Made by a program: the position numbers and the translations under genes | Shown: positions 23,470 through 31,413 of the stretch, in pieces | How positions within the stretch are numbered: the first letter of the stretch is position 1 | How the letters are laid out: the number at the start of each line of letters is the position of its first letter | The notes under the pieces: generated by a model | What the model was told of the DNA's origin: nothing | The model's database searches: none | The model's input: the letters and a program-made list of their open reading frames with translations, nothing else | NCBI GenBank assembly: GCA_035651955.1 | Contig: DASRES010000061.1 | Location: 1 to 41,209 of the forward strand | Source of the DNA: Acidimicrobiia bacterium | Lineage (GTDB): Bacteria > Actinomycetota > Acidimicrobiia > IMCC26256 > JAMXLJ01 | Direction of reading: 5' to 3' | Length of the DNA: 41,209 nt

Positions 23470-25046
23470 AGCTGCACCTCCTCCGCAACGGGTTCCGCAG
23501 CCGGCAGCGGCTCGTGATGTTCGTGCTCGCTGCGGTCGCGGCGGGCTGGATCGCGATCGCCGGTTTCTCGCTGCTCGCGTCGTTCCGGACACGACCCGAC
23601 GAGGCCCGTGACGCGACGACGGTGCTCTTCGCGTCCGTCGCGCTCGGATGGACGCTGCTGCCCGTCCTCGGCTTCGGCACGGACGAGACGCTCGACCCGC
23701 AGCGGCTGTGGCTGCTCCCCCTGTCCCGGCCCCGTCTCGTCGGCGGCCTGCTGGTCGCGTCGCTCGTCGGCATCGCGCCGGTCGCGACGCTGGCAGCACT
23801 GAGCGGCGCGATGGTCGCGTTGCCGCACGCCGCGGTGGAGGCCGTGTTCGTCGCGGTGGGCGTCGTCGGGACGTTGCTCCTCGGCGTCGTCGCGTCGCGC
23901 GCGCTCGTCACCGTCCTCACGCCGCTGCTCCGCTCCCGGCGCGGTCGAGACGTCATGATCGTCGCCGTCGCGATCCTCGCGGTCGCGCCGCAGGCCCTGC
24001 GGTTCATCGGTCCGCACACGTCCGGTTCGTTGACGCGCCGCACGTTGGCCGATGCGGCGCGGACGGTGCGGTGGACGCCGTTCGCGCTGGGCGGAACGGT
24101 CGCGACCGACGGATCGCGCGGACGGTACGGCGTTGCGCTGCTCGCCGCGGTCGCGCTCGCGGCGTTGATCGCCGCTCTGTTGTGGGTGTGGAGCGCGACG
24201 TTGGAGCGCGCGTCGACGGCCGCCGACACGCCGTCGTCACGCGCGCAGCAACCGGCACGTAGCCGCCCGGCGCTCGCGCTGTTCCCGCGCTACACGCCGT
24301 GGCTCCCCCACGACCGCGCCGGCGCCGTCGCCGCGAAGGATCTGCGCTACCTCGCCCGCGACCCGCGGCGGCGCGCGGCGCTCATCAGCGCGCTGGCCTT
24401 CCCCGTGGTGCTGCTCGTCTCCGCGGTCGGCAAGGGATCGGCCGGGCCGGCGACGACGCTGTTCGGGCTCGTCGCCACGCTCCCCGCGTCGCAGCTGTCG
24501 ATCAACCAGTTCGGGCTCGACGGCGAGGCGTTCTGGGCCAACGTCGTGTCCGGCGACGCGCCGGCCGCCGACCTCGCGGGCAAGAACCTCGCGAACGCGC
24601 TCTTCGTCACCCCGTTCGTGATGGTCGCGTCCCTCGTGTTCGCCGCGGTGAGCGGCGGTTGGTCGTACCTGCCGCTCACCTTCGGGCTGCTGCCCGCCGC
24701 GCTCGGCGTCGTGCTCGGCGCCGGGAACGTGACGTCGGTGCTCGCGCCATACGCGCTCCCCGACAAGCGCAACCCGACCGCCGCGAACACGGGGCAGGGC
24801 TGCATCGCCGGCTTCACGTCCCTCGCGTGCATGGCGGCCGAAGCGCTCGTGCTCGCGCCGCCCGCGATCGTCGTCGCGGTGTCGCTCGCGACGCTGCCCC
24901 TCGCGGCGGCGACGCTCGTGTCGATCGCCGTCGCCGACGCCTACGGCGCCGCCGTGTGGCTCGCCGGCCGCCGCATCGCGGCCCGCAACGCCGCGCACCG
25001 TCTTCCCGAGATCCTCGCCGCGGTCTCGCCGAAGCACGCGGCCTGA
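23445..25046 (+). CDS. ABC-2 type exporter permease
   Basis: 533 residues with about twelve hydrophobic segments in two halves (about 20-250 and 310-530), separated by a soluble linker rich in Ala/Pro/Ser. AKDLRYLARDPRRRAALISAL begins the second half and is typical of the ABC-2 / bacitracin-type permeases of actinobacteria. I chose GTG at 23445, within the end of the ATPase gene, because AGGAG lies five to six bases before it. The long upstream part of the same frame is a shadow of the ATPase. It forms one exporter with the preceding protein. Confidence 0.9.
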   Translation: MALVFARLKLHLLRNGFRSRQRLVMFVLAAVAAGWIAIAGFSLLASFRTRPDEARDATTVLFASVALGWTLLPVLGFGTDETLDPQRLWLLPLSRPRLVGGLLVASLVGIAPVATLAALSGAMVALPHAAVEAVFVAVGVVGTLLLGVVASRALVTVLTPLLRSRRGRDVMIVAVAILAVAPQALRFIGPHTSGSLTRRTLADAARTVRWTPFALGGTVATDGSRGRYGVALLAAVALAALIAALLWVWSATLERASTAADTPSSRAQQPARSRPALALFPRYTPWLPHDRAGAVAAKDLRYLARDPRRRAALISALAFPVVLLVSAVGKGSAGPATTLFGLVATLPASQLSINQFGLDGEAFWANVVSGDAPAADLAGKNLANALFVTPFVMVASLVFAAVSGGWSYLPLTFGLLPAALGVVLGAGNVTSVLAPYALPDKRNPTAANTGQGCIAGFTSLACMAAEALVLAPPAIVVAVSLATLPLAAATLVSIAVADAYGAAVWLAGRRIAARNAAHRLPEILAAVSPKHAA

Positions 25047-25056
25047 GCCGCGCCGC

Positions 25057-26226
25057 TCACGCGCGCGCGCCGGCCGATCGTGACGCGTCGTCGTACGCAG
25101 CGAGCATGCGGTCGAGGTGCGCGTCCCAGGTGTTGTCGCTCGCTACGTCGGTCGTCACCGCATAGAGCGACGGCTCGGCGGCGAACGCCTCGAGCCGGGC
25201 GCGGAGGGCGAACACATCGCGCGCGGGGAACAGCAGCGCGGCCGACTCCGGTGCGACGAGCTCCGGGATGCCGCCGATCTGCGCGCCGATCACCGGGATC
25301 CGCCGCGCCCGCGCCTCGTTCACCACGAGCGGCGCCGGGTCCTTCCACTCCGACGGCACGACGAGGCAGTCGATCGACGCGAAGAACGCGTCCTTGCCGG
25401 CGTCGTCGACCCAGCCGAGCCACTCGACCGACGCGGGTGTGCGCGTCGACAGCTCGTCGTACACGGGGCCGGTCCCCGCGATCCGCAGGCGCGCGTCACC
25501 GACCTCCGCGCCGGTGAACGCGTCGACGAGCGTCGGCACGCCCTTGTGACGCGTCACCTGACCGATGTAGCCGAACGTCACCGGGGCGCCGGGTTGGCGG
25601 GGCGCGACGGGGACGGGCTCGACGGGGTTCGGCAGCACGCGCAACCGGTCACGGATCCACGGGAGGTGCCGCTCGTGCTCGCGCGCGACGGCGTACGAGA
25701 CCGCGGTGACGACGTCGGGCGGATGCGGTCGTACGAGCGCCTCCCGCTCCATCGAGTAGAGGATGCAGGAGGTGCACCGCCGCTCGCACGCGGTTCCCGA
25801 CCGCTTCACCATCGACATGCGCTGGCACAGGAGCCAGTAGTCGTGCAGCGTGTGCACGTGCGCGTAGCCGAGCCGTGACGGTGTCGCGAGCGCAACGCCC
25901 GACAACCCGGCGACGGTGTGCGAGTGGACGACGTCGGGCCGGAACTCGCGGAGCGCGCGCTCGAGCGCCCGCTTGGCGTCCGGGTTGTAGAGATCCCGCG
26001 CGTGGAGCAGCGCGTGCTCGATCGCGTTCGCCGACGCGAACTCCTCGAGCGGGACCGGCCAGGGCTTCACCGTCGCCAAAACGCCCGGCCCGTCGACACC
26101 GAGCGTCACCGCGCCGACCTCGCAGCCGCGCGCGGCGAGCCGCGTCGCGAGCGCGTGCGCGTAGAGCTCGGCGCCACCGAGGACGCGCGGGGGCCACAGC
26201 GAGGAGACGATCAGGACACGACGCAT
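25057..26226 (-). CDS. GT4-family glycosyltransferase with Cys cluster
   Basis: 389 residues. The N-terminal half starts MRRVLIVSSLWPPRVLGGAELYAHAL, a GT-B fold hallmark (GGAE). The C-terminal half has VVPSEWKDPAPLVVNEARARRIPVIG followed by GGIPELV, the E-X7-E-type nucleotide-sugar site of family GT4. The middle contains TACERRCTSC, a Cys-X3-Cys-X2-Cys cluster beside HTLHDYWLLCQR, seen in a subgroup of GT4 enzymes and possibly structural. It likely adds a sugar to a cell-surface glycan or lipid; donor and acceptor cannot be told. It converges on the ABC permease (10 bases) and is divergent, by 92 bases, from a second glycosyltransferase. Confidence 0.92.
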   Translation of the reverse strand: MRRVLIVSSLWPPRVLGGAELYAHALATRLAARGCEVGAVTLGVDGPGVLATVKPWPVPLEEFASANAIEHALLHARDLYNPDAKRALERALREFRPDVVHSHTVAGLSGVALATPSRLGYAHVHTLHDYWLLCQRMSMVKRSGTACERRCTSCILYSMEREALVRPHPPDVVTAVSYAVAREHERHLPWIRDRLRVLPNPVEPVPVAPRQPGAPVTFGYIGQVTRHKGVPTLVDAFTGAEVGDARLRIAGTGPVYDELSTRTPASVEWLGWVDDAGKDAFFASIDCLVVPSEWKDPAPLVVNEARARRIPVIGAQIGGIPELVAPESAALLFPARDVFALRARLEAFAAEPSLYAVTTDVASDNTWDAHLDRMLAAYDDASRSAGARA

Positions 26227-26318
26227 CGGAGATCTCGCTCCCGGGACGGCGCCGGAGCGCGCCGAGTGTACCGGCGTCTCCGTTACCCTCGGACCGCTCG
26301 TCGCCTGAAGGGAGCCGT

Positions 26319-27485
26319 GTGTCGTCCGCATCCGGGAGCGCGCGCCCGCGTGTCGTCTACCTCGACCACACCGCGGTGCTGTCGGGCGCGGAGCTCGCGC
26401 TCGTCCGGCTGCTGCCGTCGCTCCACGTCGACGCGCACGCGGTGCTCGCCGCGGACGGACCGCTGGCCGAGCGCCTCCGCGCGGCCGGCGCGGAGGTGGA
26501 GGTGCTCGAGCTCGCGGCCGAGGGCCGCTCGGTGCGCCGGTCCGAGGTGACGCCGCGGCTGCCACTCGCGGCGATGCGCGCGACCGGCGCGTACGTCGTG
26601 ACGCTCGCGCGTCGCCTGCGCGCGCTGCGGCCCGATCTCGTGCACGCCAACTCGCTCAAGGCAGGCGTGTACGGCAGCATCGCCGCACGTCTCGCGGGTG
26701 TGCCCTTCGTGTGGCAGGTGCACGACCGGATCAGCACCGATTCGCTCCCGGCGCCCGCGGTCCGTCTGGTGCGCGCGATGCTCGCGACGCTTCCCGCCGC
26801 GGTCATCGCGAACTCGCAGTCGACGCGCGACACGCTCGGGAAGCTGTCGCGCCCGATCGTGCGCGTCATCGGGAATGCCATCCCGCCCCCGCCCGAGCCG
26901 GCACGTACTGGTGAGCACGGCGGCCCGTTGCGGCTCGGCCTCGTCGGCACGGTCACGCGCTGGAAGGGCCAGGACGTGTTCCTCGACGCGTTCGCGCGCG
27001 CGTTCCCGGACGGCAGCGAGCGCGCGGTCGTGATCGGCGCGCCTCTGTTCGGCGACGACGCGTACGCGGCGTCGCTGCACGGCCTCGTGGAGCGGCTCGG
27101 CATCGCCGAGCGCGTCGAGTTCCGCGGCTTCCGCGACGACGTCCCCGCCGAGCTCGGCCGCCTCGACGTCCTCGTGCACGCGTCGGTCGAGCCCGAGCCG
27201 TTCGGGCAGGTCGTCGTCGAGGGGATGGCCGCCGGGCTGCCGGTCGTCGCGGCGACACCGGGCGGACCGGCCGAGATCGTCGACGACGGCGTGACCGGCC
27301 TGCTGTACCCGATGGGTGACCGCGACGCGCTCGCTCGCGCGATGCGCGAGCTCGCCCACGACCCCGCGTTGCGCGCTCGTCTCGGCGACGCAGGTCGCGC
27401 CGCGGCGGCGCGCTACGCGCCGGAACGCATCGCGGCCGAGGTCGACGCGCTCTACGCAGACGTCCTCGCCCGCCGGCGGCGCTGA
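26319..27485 (+). CDS. GT4-family glycosyltransferase
   Basis: 388 residues. The N-terminal half has VLSGAELALVRLLPSL and DLVHANSLKAGVYGSIAARL. The C-terminal half has LVGTVTRWKGQDVFLDAF and VEPEPFGQVVVEGMAAGLPVVA with GGPAEIV, the retaining GT4 sugar-nucleotide signature. It is a cytoplasmic or membrane-associated GT-B enzyme for polysaccharide or glycolipid synthesis. I chose GTG at 26319 (reading VSSASGSARP), as GGGAG is six to eight bases upstream; the GTG at 26317 is out of frame. The pair with the divergent GT suggests a small surface-glycan locus, but no flippase or polymerase is nearby. Confidence 0.92.
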   Translation: MSSASGSARPRVVYLDHTAVLSGAELALVRLLPSLHVDAHAVLAADGPLAERLRAAGAEVEVLELAAEGRSVRRSEVTPRLPLAAMRATGAYVVTLARRLRALRPDLVHANSLKAGVYGSIAARLAGVPFVWQVHDRISTDSLPAPAVRLVRAMLATLPAAVIANSQSTRDTLGKLSRPIVRVIGNAIPPPPEPARTGEHGGPLRLGLVGTVTRWKGQDVFLDAFARAFPDGSERAVVIGAPLFGDDAYAASLHGLVERLGIAERVEFRGFRDDVPAELGRLDVLVHASVEPEPFGQVVVEGMAAGLPVVAATPGGPAEIVDDGVTGLLYPMGDRDALARAMRELAHDPALRARLGDAGRAAAARYAPERIAAEVDALYADVLARRRR

Positions 27486-27528
27486 CTACTTCGCCGCGGC
27501 CTTCGCAGCCGCGTCGAGCCTCCGCTCT

Positions 27529-27545
27529 CGGCGCCTCCGGCGCCG
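27529..27545. terminator. Hairpin between convergent genes
   Basis: CGGCGCC (27529-27535) and GGCGCCG (27539-27545) form a seven-base stem with a three-base loop, lying between the convergent glycosyltransferase and luciferase-like genes. Without a T-run on either strand it is a candidate bidirectional terminator only. Confidence 0.4.
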
Positions 27546-27550
27546 GGCCG

Positions 27551-28696
27551 CTAGGCCGCGCTTCCGCTCGCCTCACGGCTCGCTCGCTCGCGCTGCCGCG
27601 TGGTCCGGTGCACTGGGTCAGTGTCGATCTTCGGGATGACGTGCTCGCCGAGGAGCTTGATCGTCTTCAGCGTCTCCTCGCGCGTCGTCGTCCCGATGCC
27701 GAACACGAGCTGGTCGGCGCCGGCCGACTCCCAGCGGCGGCACTGCTCGAGCGCCTCGTCCGGGTCGCCACAGATCAGCGCGCCGATCTGGGTCATCGCC
27801 TCGAGGATCTCCGGCGTGTAGTTCGGGATCAGCTCCGGCCACACCGGCACCTCGGGCGGGTGCGGGAACGTGTCGTGGTAGCGGAACACGTTGCTCTGCA
27901 GGTATGTCAACGTCGAGTCGAGCGCCGCCTGACGCGCCTTCTTCGGGTCCTCGTCGACGATCGCGGCGGTCGTGACCATCACGTTGTCGTTGACGAACTT
28001 CCCGATCGGCTCCGCGTTCGGGATCGTGTCCTTATACGCCTTGAGCACCGGCTCGAGCTGCTGGATGTCGCCGACCGAGAAGCCGAGGACGCCGAGTCCC
28101 TTGCGCGCGGCCATCTCGTAGCTCGACGTGTTGCCCGCGGCGTACCACATCGGCGGATGCGGCTTCTTCCACGGCTTGGGCAGGATCTTGCGGGGCGGCA
28201 GCGACCAGAACTTGCCCTGGTAGCCCTCATAGGTGTCCTGGGTCCACATCTTCGGGAACTCACCGATGACGTCCTCCCAGATCTCCTTCGTCCCGGACAG
28301 GTCCTTCATGTCGGGGAGGAAGCCGAGGATCTCGTGGCTGCCCGCGCCGCGGCCGGTGCCGAACTCGAACCGTCCCTCGGAGAGATGGTCGAGCATCGCG
28401 ACGCGCTCCGCGACCTTGGCCGGGTGGTTGACCCGCGGCAGCGGGTTGAAGATGCCCGACCCGAGATGGATGCGCCGCGTCGCGCGCGCGAGGTAGCCGA
28501 GCACGACGTCGTTCGCGGAGAGGTGGGAGTACTCGTCGAGGAAGTGGTGCTCGGTCACCCACACGTACTTGAAGCCGGCCTCGTCGGCGGCGACGACCGC
28601 CTCGAGGTCCTCGAACAGCACGTGGTGCTCGGCGTCGGCGTCCTGCTCGCGCCGCGAATTCGGCACGAAGTTCTGGATGAAGAGACCGAACTCCAT
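27551..28696 (-). CDS. LLM-class flavin/F420-dependent oxidoreductase
   Basis: 381 residues, a luciferase-like TIM-barrel monooxygenase. It starts MEFGLFIQNFVP and contains the TEHHFLDEYSHLSANDVVLGYLA block, GSGIFNPLPRVNHPAKVAERVAMLDHLSEGRFEFGTGRG, and later PMWYAAGN, all typical of bacterial luciferase relatives using FMN or F420. Actinobacterial members often oxidise small organic or xenobiotic compounds. GGAGG precedes the ATG at 28696. The last ~17 residues are a low-complexity Arg/Glu/Ser/Ala tail encoded by a repetitive GC-rich stretch and may be non-functional. It is divergent from an IclR regulator, which probably controls it. Confidence 0.93.
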   Translation of the reverse strand: MEFGLFIQNFVPNSRREQDADAEHHVLFEDLEAVVAADEAGFKYVWVTEHHFLDEYSHLSANDVVLGYLARATRRIHLGSGIFNPLPRVNHPAKVAERVAMLDHLSEGRFEFGTGRGAGSHEILGFLPDMKDLSGTKEIWEDVIGEFPKMWTQDTYEGYQGKFWSLPPRKILPKPWKKPHPPMWYAAGNTSSYEMAARKGLGVLGFSVGDIQQLEPVLKAYKDTIPNAEPIGKFVNDNVMVTTAAIVDEDPKKARQAALDSTLTYLQSNVFRYHDTFPHPPEVPVWPELIPNYTPEILEAMTQIGALICGDPDEALEQCRRWESAGADQLVFGIGTTTREETLKTIKLLGEHVIPKIDTDPVHRTTRQRERASREASGSAA

Positions 28697-28743
28697 CGGC
28701 GCATTCCTCCCGGCGTGGGCGACGTGGTGGGGGGTGCTGGCGG

Positions 28744-28788
28744 GTGCGGTGCAGATGTGCAACGCTGTGGTTCATAAGCAAACCGCAC
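28744..28788. promoter_or_regulatory. Candidate IclR operator region in divergent promoter
   Basis: GTGCGGT (28744-28750) and ACCGCAC (28782-28788) are perfect inverted 7-mers 31 bases apart. The right one overlaps a smaller dyad, GGTT-N8-AACC (28769-28784). The region lies between the luciferase-like gene and the IclR gene and is the obvious place for autoregulation. Confidence 0.4.
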
Positions 28789-28832
28789 GTCGACCGTAGG
28801 GGAACCCCGCGACGCCGTCAAGGAACACCGCC

Positions 28833-29744
28833 GTGGAACGCCGCTCGCCGCCCGCACAGCGCGTCGTCAGCGTCATCGACGCGCTCGCCGCGCGCCCTGG
28901 GACCCGCCTCGGGCTGTCCGAGCTCGCCCGGGCTGCGGGCATCAGCAAGGCGACGTGCCTCGGGATCGTCAACGAGCTGTGCGGTGCCGGTTGGCTCGTG
29001 CGGGCCGGCGAGCCAAAGGCGTACTCCCTCGGCCCTGGCCTGCTCGCGGCGGGGACCGCCGCGCAGCGCAGCCATGCCGCCCTCGGCGTCGCGCGCCCCG
29101 TGATGCGCAGGCTCGCCGACGAGCTCGGTGCGGTGTGCACCGCGTCGACGGTGATCGGCGACGACGTCGTCGTGCTCGCCCGCGTCGGTGACGACGCGAT
29201 CGCTCCTGCGGTCAGGCCCGGCCAGACGTTCCCGTTCGCGCCGCCGTCGGGCGTGATGTTCGTCGCATGGGAGGACGACCGGCGCGTCGACGCGTGGCTC
29301 TCGAGCGCGCCGTTGACCACTGACACCGCCGCGATCACGGAGCTGCGCGCCGTGGTCGCGGCGTGCCGCCGGCAGGGCTTCCTCGTCGAGACGCTCGGCG
29401 ACTTCAACCTCGGTCTCTACTCGCGGCTCGCGCAGCTGCTCGACGACCTGCCGGGCCGCTACGCGGAGGTGGTCGAGGAGATGATGTCGACGATCACCCA
29501 GCAGGACTACATCCGCTACCTGACCGACGACGTCGACGGCGACGCGACGTACGCCGTCAGTCACGTGTGCGCGCCCGTCTTCGACGCCGACGCCCACACA
29601 GACCTCCTGCTCGCGGTGTTCCTGATGCGCCCCGACGTCGCGGCGCGCGAGCTGCGGGACTGCGCCCGCCGGCTCGTCGACGCGACGTCGTCGTTGACGG
29701 CATCGCTCGGCGGCCGCGACCCGTGGAACCGCCACGACGCGTGA
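28833..29744 (+). CDS. IclR-family transcriptional regulator
   Basis: 303 residues. An N-terminal winged helix (about 8-70) includes LGLSELARAAGISKATCLGIVNEL and YSLGPGLLA. An IclR effector-binding domain follows (about 85-290), with PVMRRLADELGAVCTASTVIGDDVVVLARVG. IclR proteins bind small aromatic or carboxylic effectors and often regulate divergent catabolic genes. The C-terminal part is longer than the average 250 residues. GTG at 28833 follows AAGGA. The neighbouring LLM oxidoreductase is its likely target; the effector cannot be inferred. Confidence 0.9.
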   Translation: MERRSPPAQRVVSVIDALAARPGTRLGLSELARAAGISKATCLGIVNELCGAGWLVRAGEPKAYSLGPGLLAAGTAAQRSHAALGVARPVMRRLADELGAVCTASTVIGDDVVVLARVGDDAIAPAVRPGQTFPFAPPSGVMFVAWEDDRRVDAWLSSAPLTTDTAAITELRAVVAACRRQGFLVETLGDFNLGLYSRLAQLLDDLPGRYAEVVEEMMSTITQQDYIRYLTDDVDGDATYAVSHVCAPVFDADAHTDLLLAVFLMRPDVAARELRDCARRLVDATSSLTASLGGRDPWNRHDA

Positions 29745-29796
29745 CGCCACCGCGCGTCGAGATTCCCGCCCGGTGCCGCTGGGAACACGTCCACGC

Positions 29797-30198
29797 ATGA
29801 CGCCGGTACTGCTGCTGCGCGCCGAGCTCCCCGCCTGCCCGACGAGTGTCGGCACGGCGCGTCACGCGGTGACGACGGAGCTGCGCGCGGCCGGCTTGGA
29901 CGACCTCACCGACGTCGCGACGTTGCTGACGTCGGAGCTCGCCACGAACGCGGTACGGCACGCGCGAACCCGGTTCCGGCTGTCGGTCGAGCGCGACGGC
30001 CCGTGCCTGCGTGTCGAGGTCACCGACGCGAGCGACGAGCCACGGCGCGTCTCACCGAGCGACCCGCTGCACGACCCGGTCACGCCCGAGCCGGGCGGGC
30101 TCGGGCTGGCGCTCGTGACCGCGCTCGCGACGCGCTGGGGGTTCGAGCAGCGCCGCGGCGACGGCGAGGTCGTCTGGTTCGAGCTCGCCGCGTCCTGA
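29797..30198 (+). CDS. HATPase_c protein (RsbW / anti-sigma-like)
   Basis: 133 residues, a stand-alone GHKL ATPase domain. The N-box is LTSELATNAVRHA (about 48-60), a DA pair lies in VTDASDE, and the G-box is GGLGLALVTALATRWG (about 97-112). This is the RsbW/SpoIIAB-like ATP-binding kinase fold common in actinobacteria, where such proteins may phosphorylate anti-anti-sigma factors or act as anti-sigma factors. No sigma factor or STAS partner is encoded in the window, so the target is unknown. I used the ATG at 29797; GTG at 29773 would add eight residues. The ribosome site is weak. Confidence 0.88.
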   Translation: MTPVLLLRAELPACPTSVGTARHAVTTELRAAGLDDLTDVATLLTSELATNAVRHARTRFRLSVERDGPCLRVEVTDASDEPRRVSPSDPLHDPVTPEPGGLGLALVTALATRWGFEQRRGDGEVVWFELAAS

Positions 30199-30265
30199 CC
30201 CGTCGCGACGTCGAGACGGGTCGCCCGGCGGGGCTCTTCATACGACGACGCATGCGTCGCCGTGG

Positions 30266-31324
30266 TCAGGACGAGAAGCGGCCGACCCTTGTGGTGGGGA
30301 CCGCCGCGCACGAGCCCCGTTCGATGTAATGGGAGACGACCCCGACCGGCGCGGCCCGTGCCTCGCCGGCGAGCTCGTCGAGGAGGTTGCTCGCGAGCTC
30401 GCGTCCCTCGCGTGCGAGGTCGCGGGTGACGACGCTCAGCTCCGTGCCGTAGGCCAGCGCCCAGTCGGAATCGCCGTACGCGACGACGGACACGTCACGC
30501 GGGACGCGCAGGCGCGCGTCCCGCAACGCGACGAGCGTCCACGGCACGAGGACGTGGCTCCCGCAGATCGCCGCCGTCGGCTCCGACTCGGCGAGGAACG
30601 CGCGTAGCTCGCGCCGTCCGTCCGCGAACCCGCGGGTCGGATCGACGCGCGCAACCGCGACCTGACCACCGTGTGCCTCGACGCGCGCACGCAGCACGCC
30701 GAGGCGGCTGCGCCGGTAGGCGCGCGTCGAGCTGCCGCGCGGCGTGGGAACGCCGACGAACGCGAAGCGCCGGTGACCGAGCGCGAGGAGACGGTCCGCC
30801 ATCTCACCCGTCGCGCCGGCCTCCCCGGCCTCCCAGTGCCGGACGCGCCGGCCTCGCGCGTCGAGGACCAGCGGTGCGACCGGAACGCCGTGCTCCAGGA
30901 AGCGGTCGAACAGGTCGGGCTCGAACGGACCGCCCAGGACGAGACCGTCCACGCCCTGGTCGAACAGTCGTGTGACCGCCTCGCGCTGCACCGCGCCCGA
31001 GCGCTGTCCGTCGGCGATCAGCACGACGTACCCGCGCTCTTGTGCCAGCGACTCGACACCTCGCAGGAACGGGAGGAACACCGGGTTCGCCAGGTCCGGC
31101 ACGAGCACACCGATCGACCGTGACTCGGCGCGACGAAGGCCGCGGGCGCGCTGGTCCGGCCGGTAGTCGAGTCGGGCCGCGGCCGCGGCGACGCGCGCAC
31201 GCACGTCCGCGCTGCCCTGGCCCGCGTTCAACGCCTTCGAGACCGTCGACGGCGTCACGCCCGCGGCCCGGGCGACGTCGAGGATCGTCGCGCGGCCCCG
31301 TCGGCGTGCTCGCTGCGCCACCAT
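30266..31324 (-). CDS. LacI-family transcriptional regulator
   Basis: 352 residues. The N-terminal HTH contains TILDVARAAGVTPSTVSKALN, the LacI signature, with the hinge region YRPDQRARGLRR. A periplasmic-binding-protein-like effector domain follows: SIGVLVPDLANPVFLPFLRGVE, FAFVGVPTPRGSSTRAYRR, VVAYGDSDWALAY. I chose the ATG at 31324, nine bases after GGGAGG, over the one at 31342, which lacks a ribosome site. The gene is divergent from a two-lipoprotein operon, with two repeated operator-like sequences in the intervening DNA. That makes it the likely repressor of that operon and of itself. The effector is probably a sugar or nucleoside, by family analogy only. Confidence 0.93.
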   Translation of the reverse strand: MVAQRARRRGRATILDVARAAGVTPSTVSKALNAGQGSADVRARVAAAAARLDYRPDQRARGLRRAESRSIGVLVPDLANPVFLPFLRGVESLAQERGYVVLIADGQRSGAVQREAVTRLFDQGVDGLVLGGPFEPDLFDRFLEHGVPVAPLVLDARGRRVRHWEAGEAGATGEMADRLLALGHRRFAFVGVPTPRGSSTRAYRRSRLGVLRARVEAHGGQVAVARVDPTRGFADGRRELRAFLAESEPTAAICGSHVLVPWTLVALRDARLRVPRDVSVVAYGDSDWALAYGTELSVVTRDLAREGRELASNLLDELAGEARAAPVGVVSHYIERGSCAAVPTTRVGRFSS

Positions 31325-31344
31325 CCCGGTCGGCCTCCCCATCG

Positions 31345-31398
31345 CGTTGGAAAACGATGTCGAGCGATGTTAGCGTGTCGTTGGAAATCGTTGTCGAG
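31345..31398. promoter_or_regulatory. Paired 20-bp direct repeats, candidate LacI operators
   Basis: CGTTGGAAAACGATGTCGAG (31345-31364) and CGTTGGAAATCGTTGTCGAG (31379-31398) are direct repeats with 18 of 20 identical bases and a centre-to-centre distance of 34. Each has a central CG with partial dyad symmetry, as in LacI-family operators. The second lies only 16 bases before the serine hydrolase ATG and the first just upstream of the lacI-like gene, so binding could block both promoters. Confidence 0.7.
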
Positions 31399-31413
31399 GG
31401 TTCCGGAGAGCGG

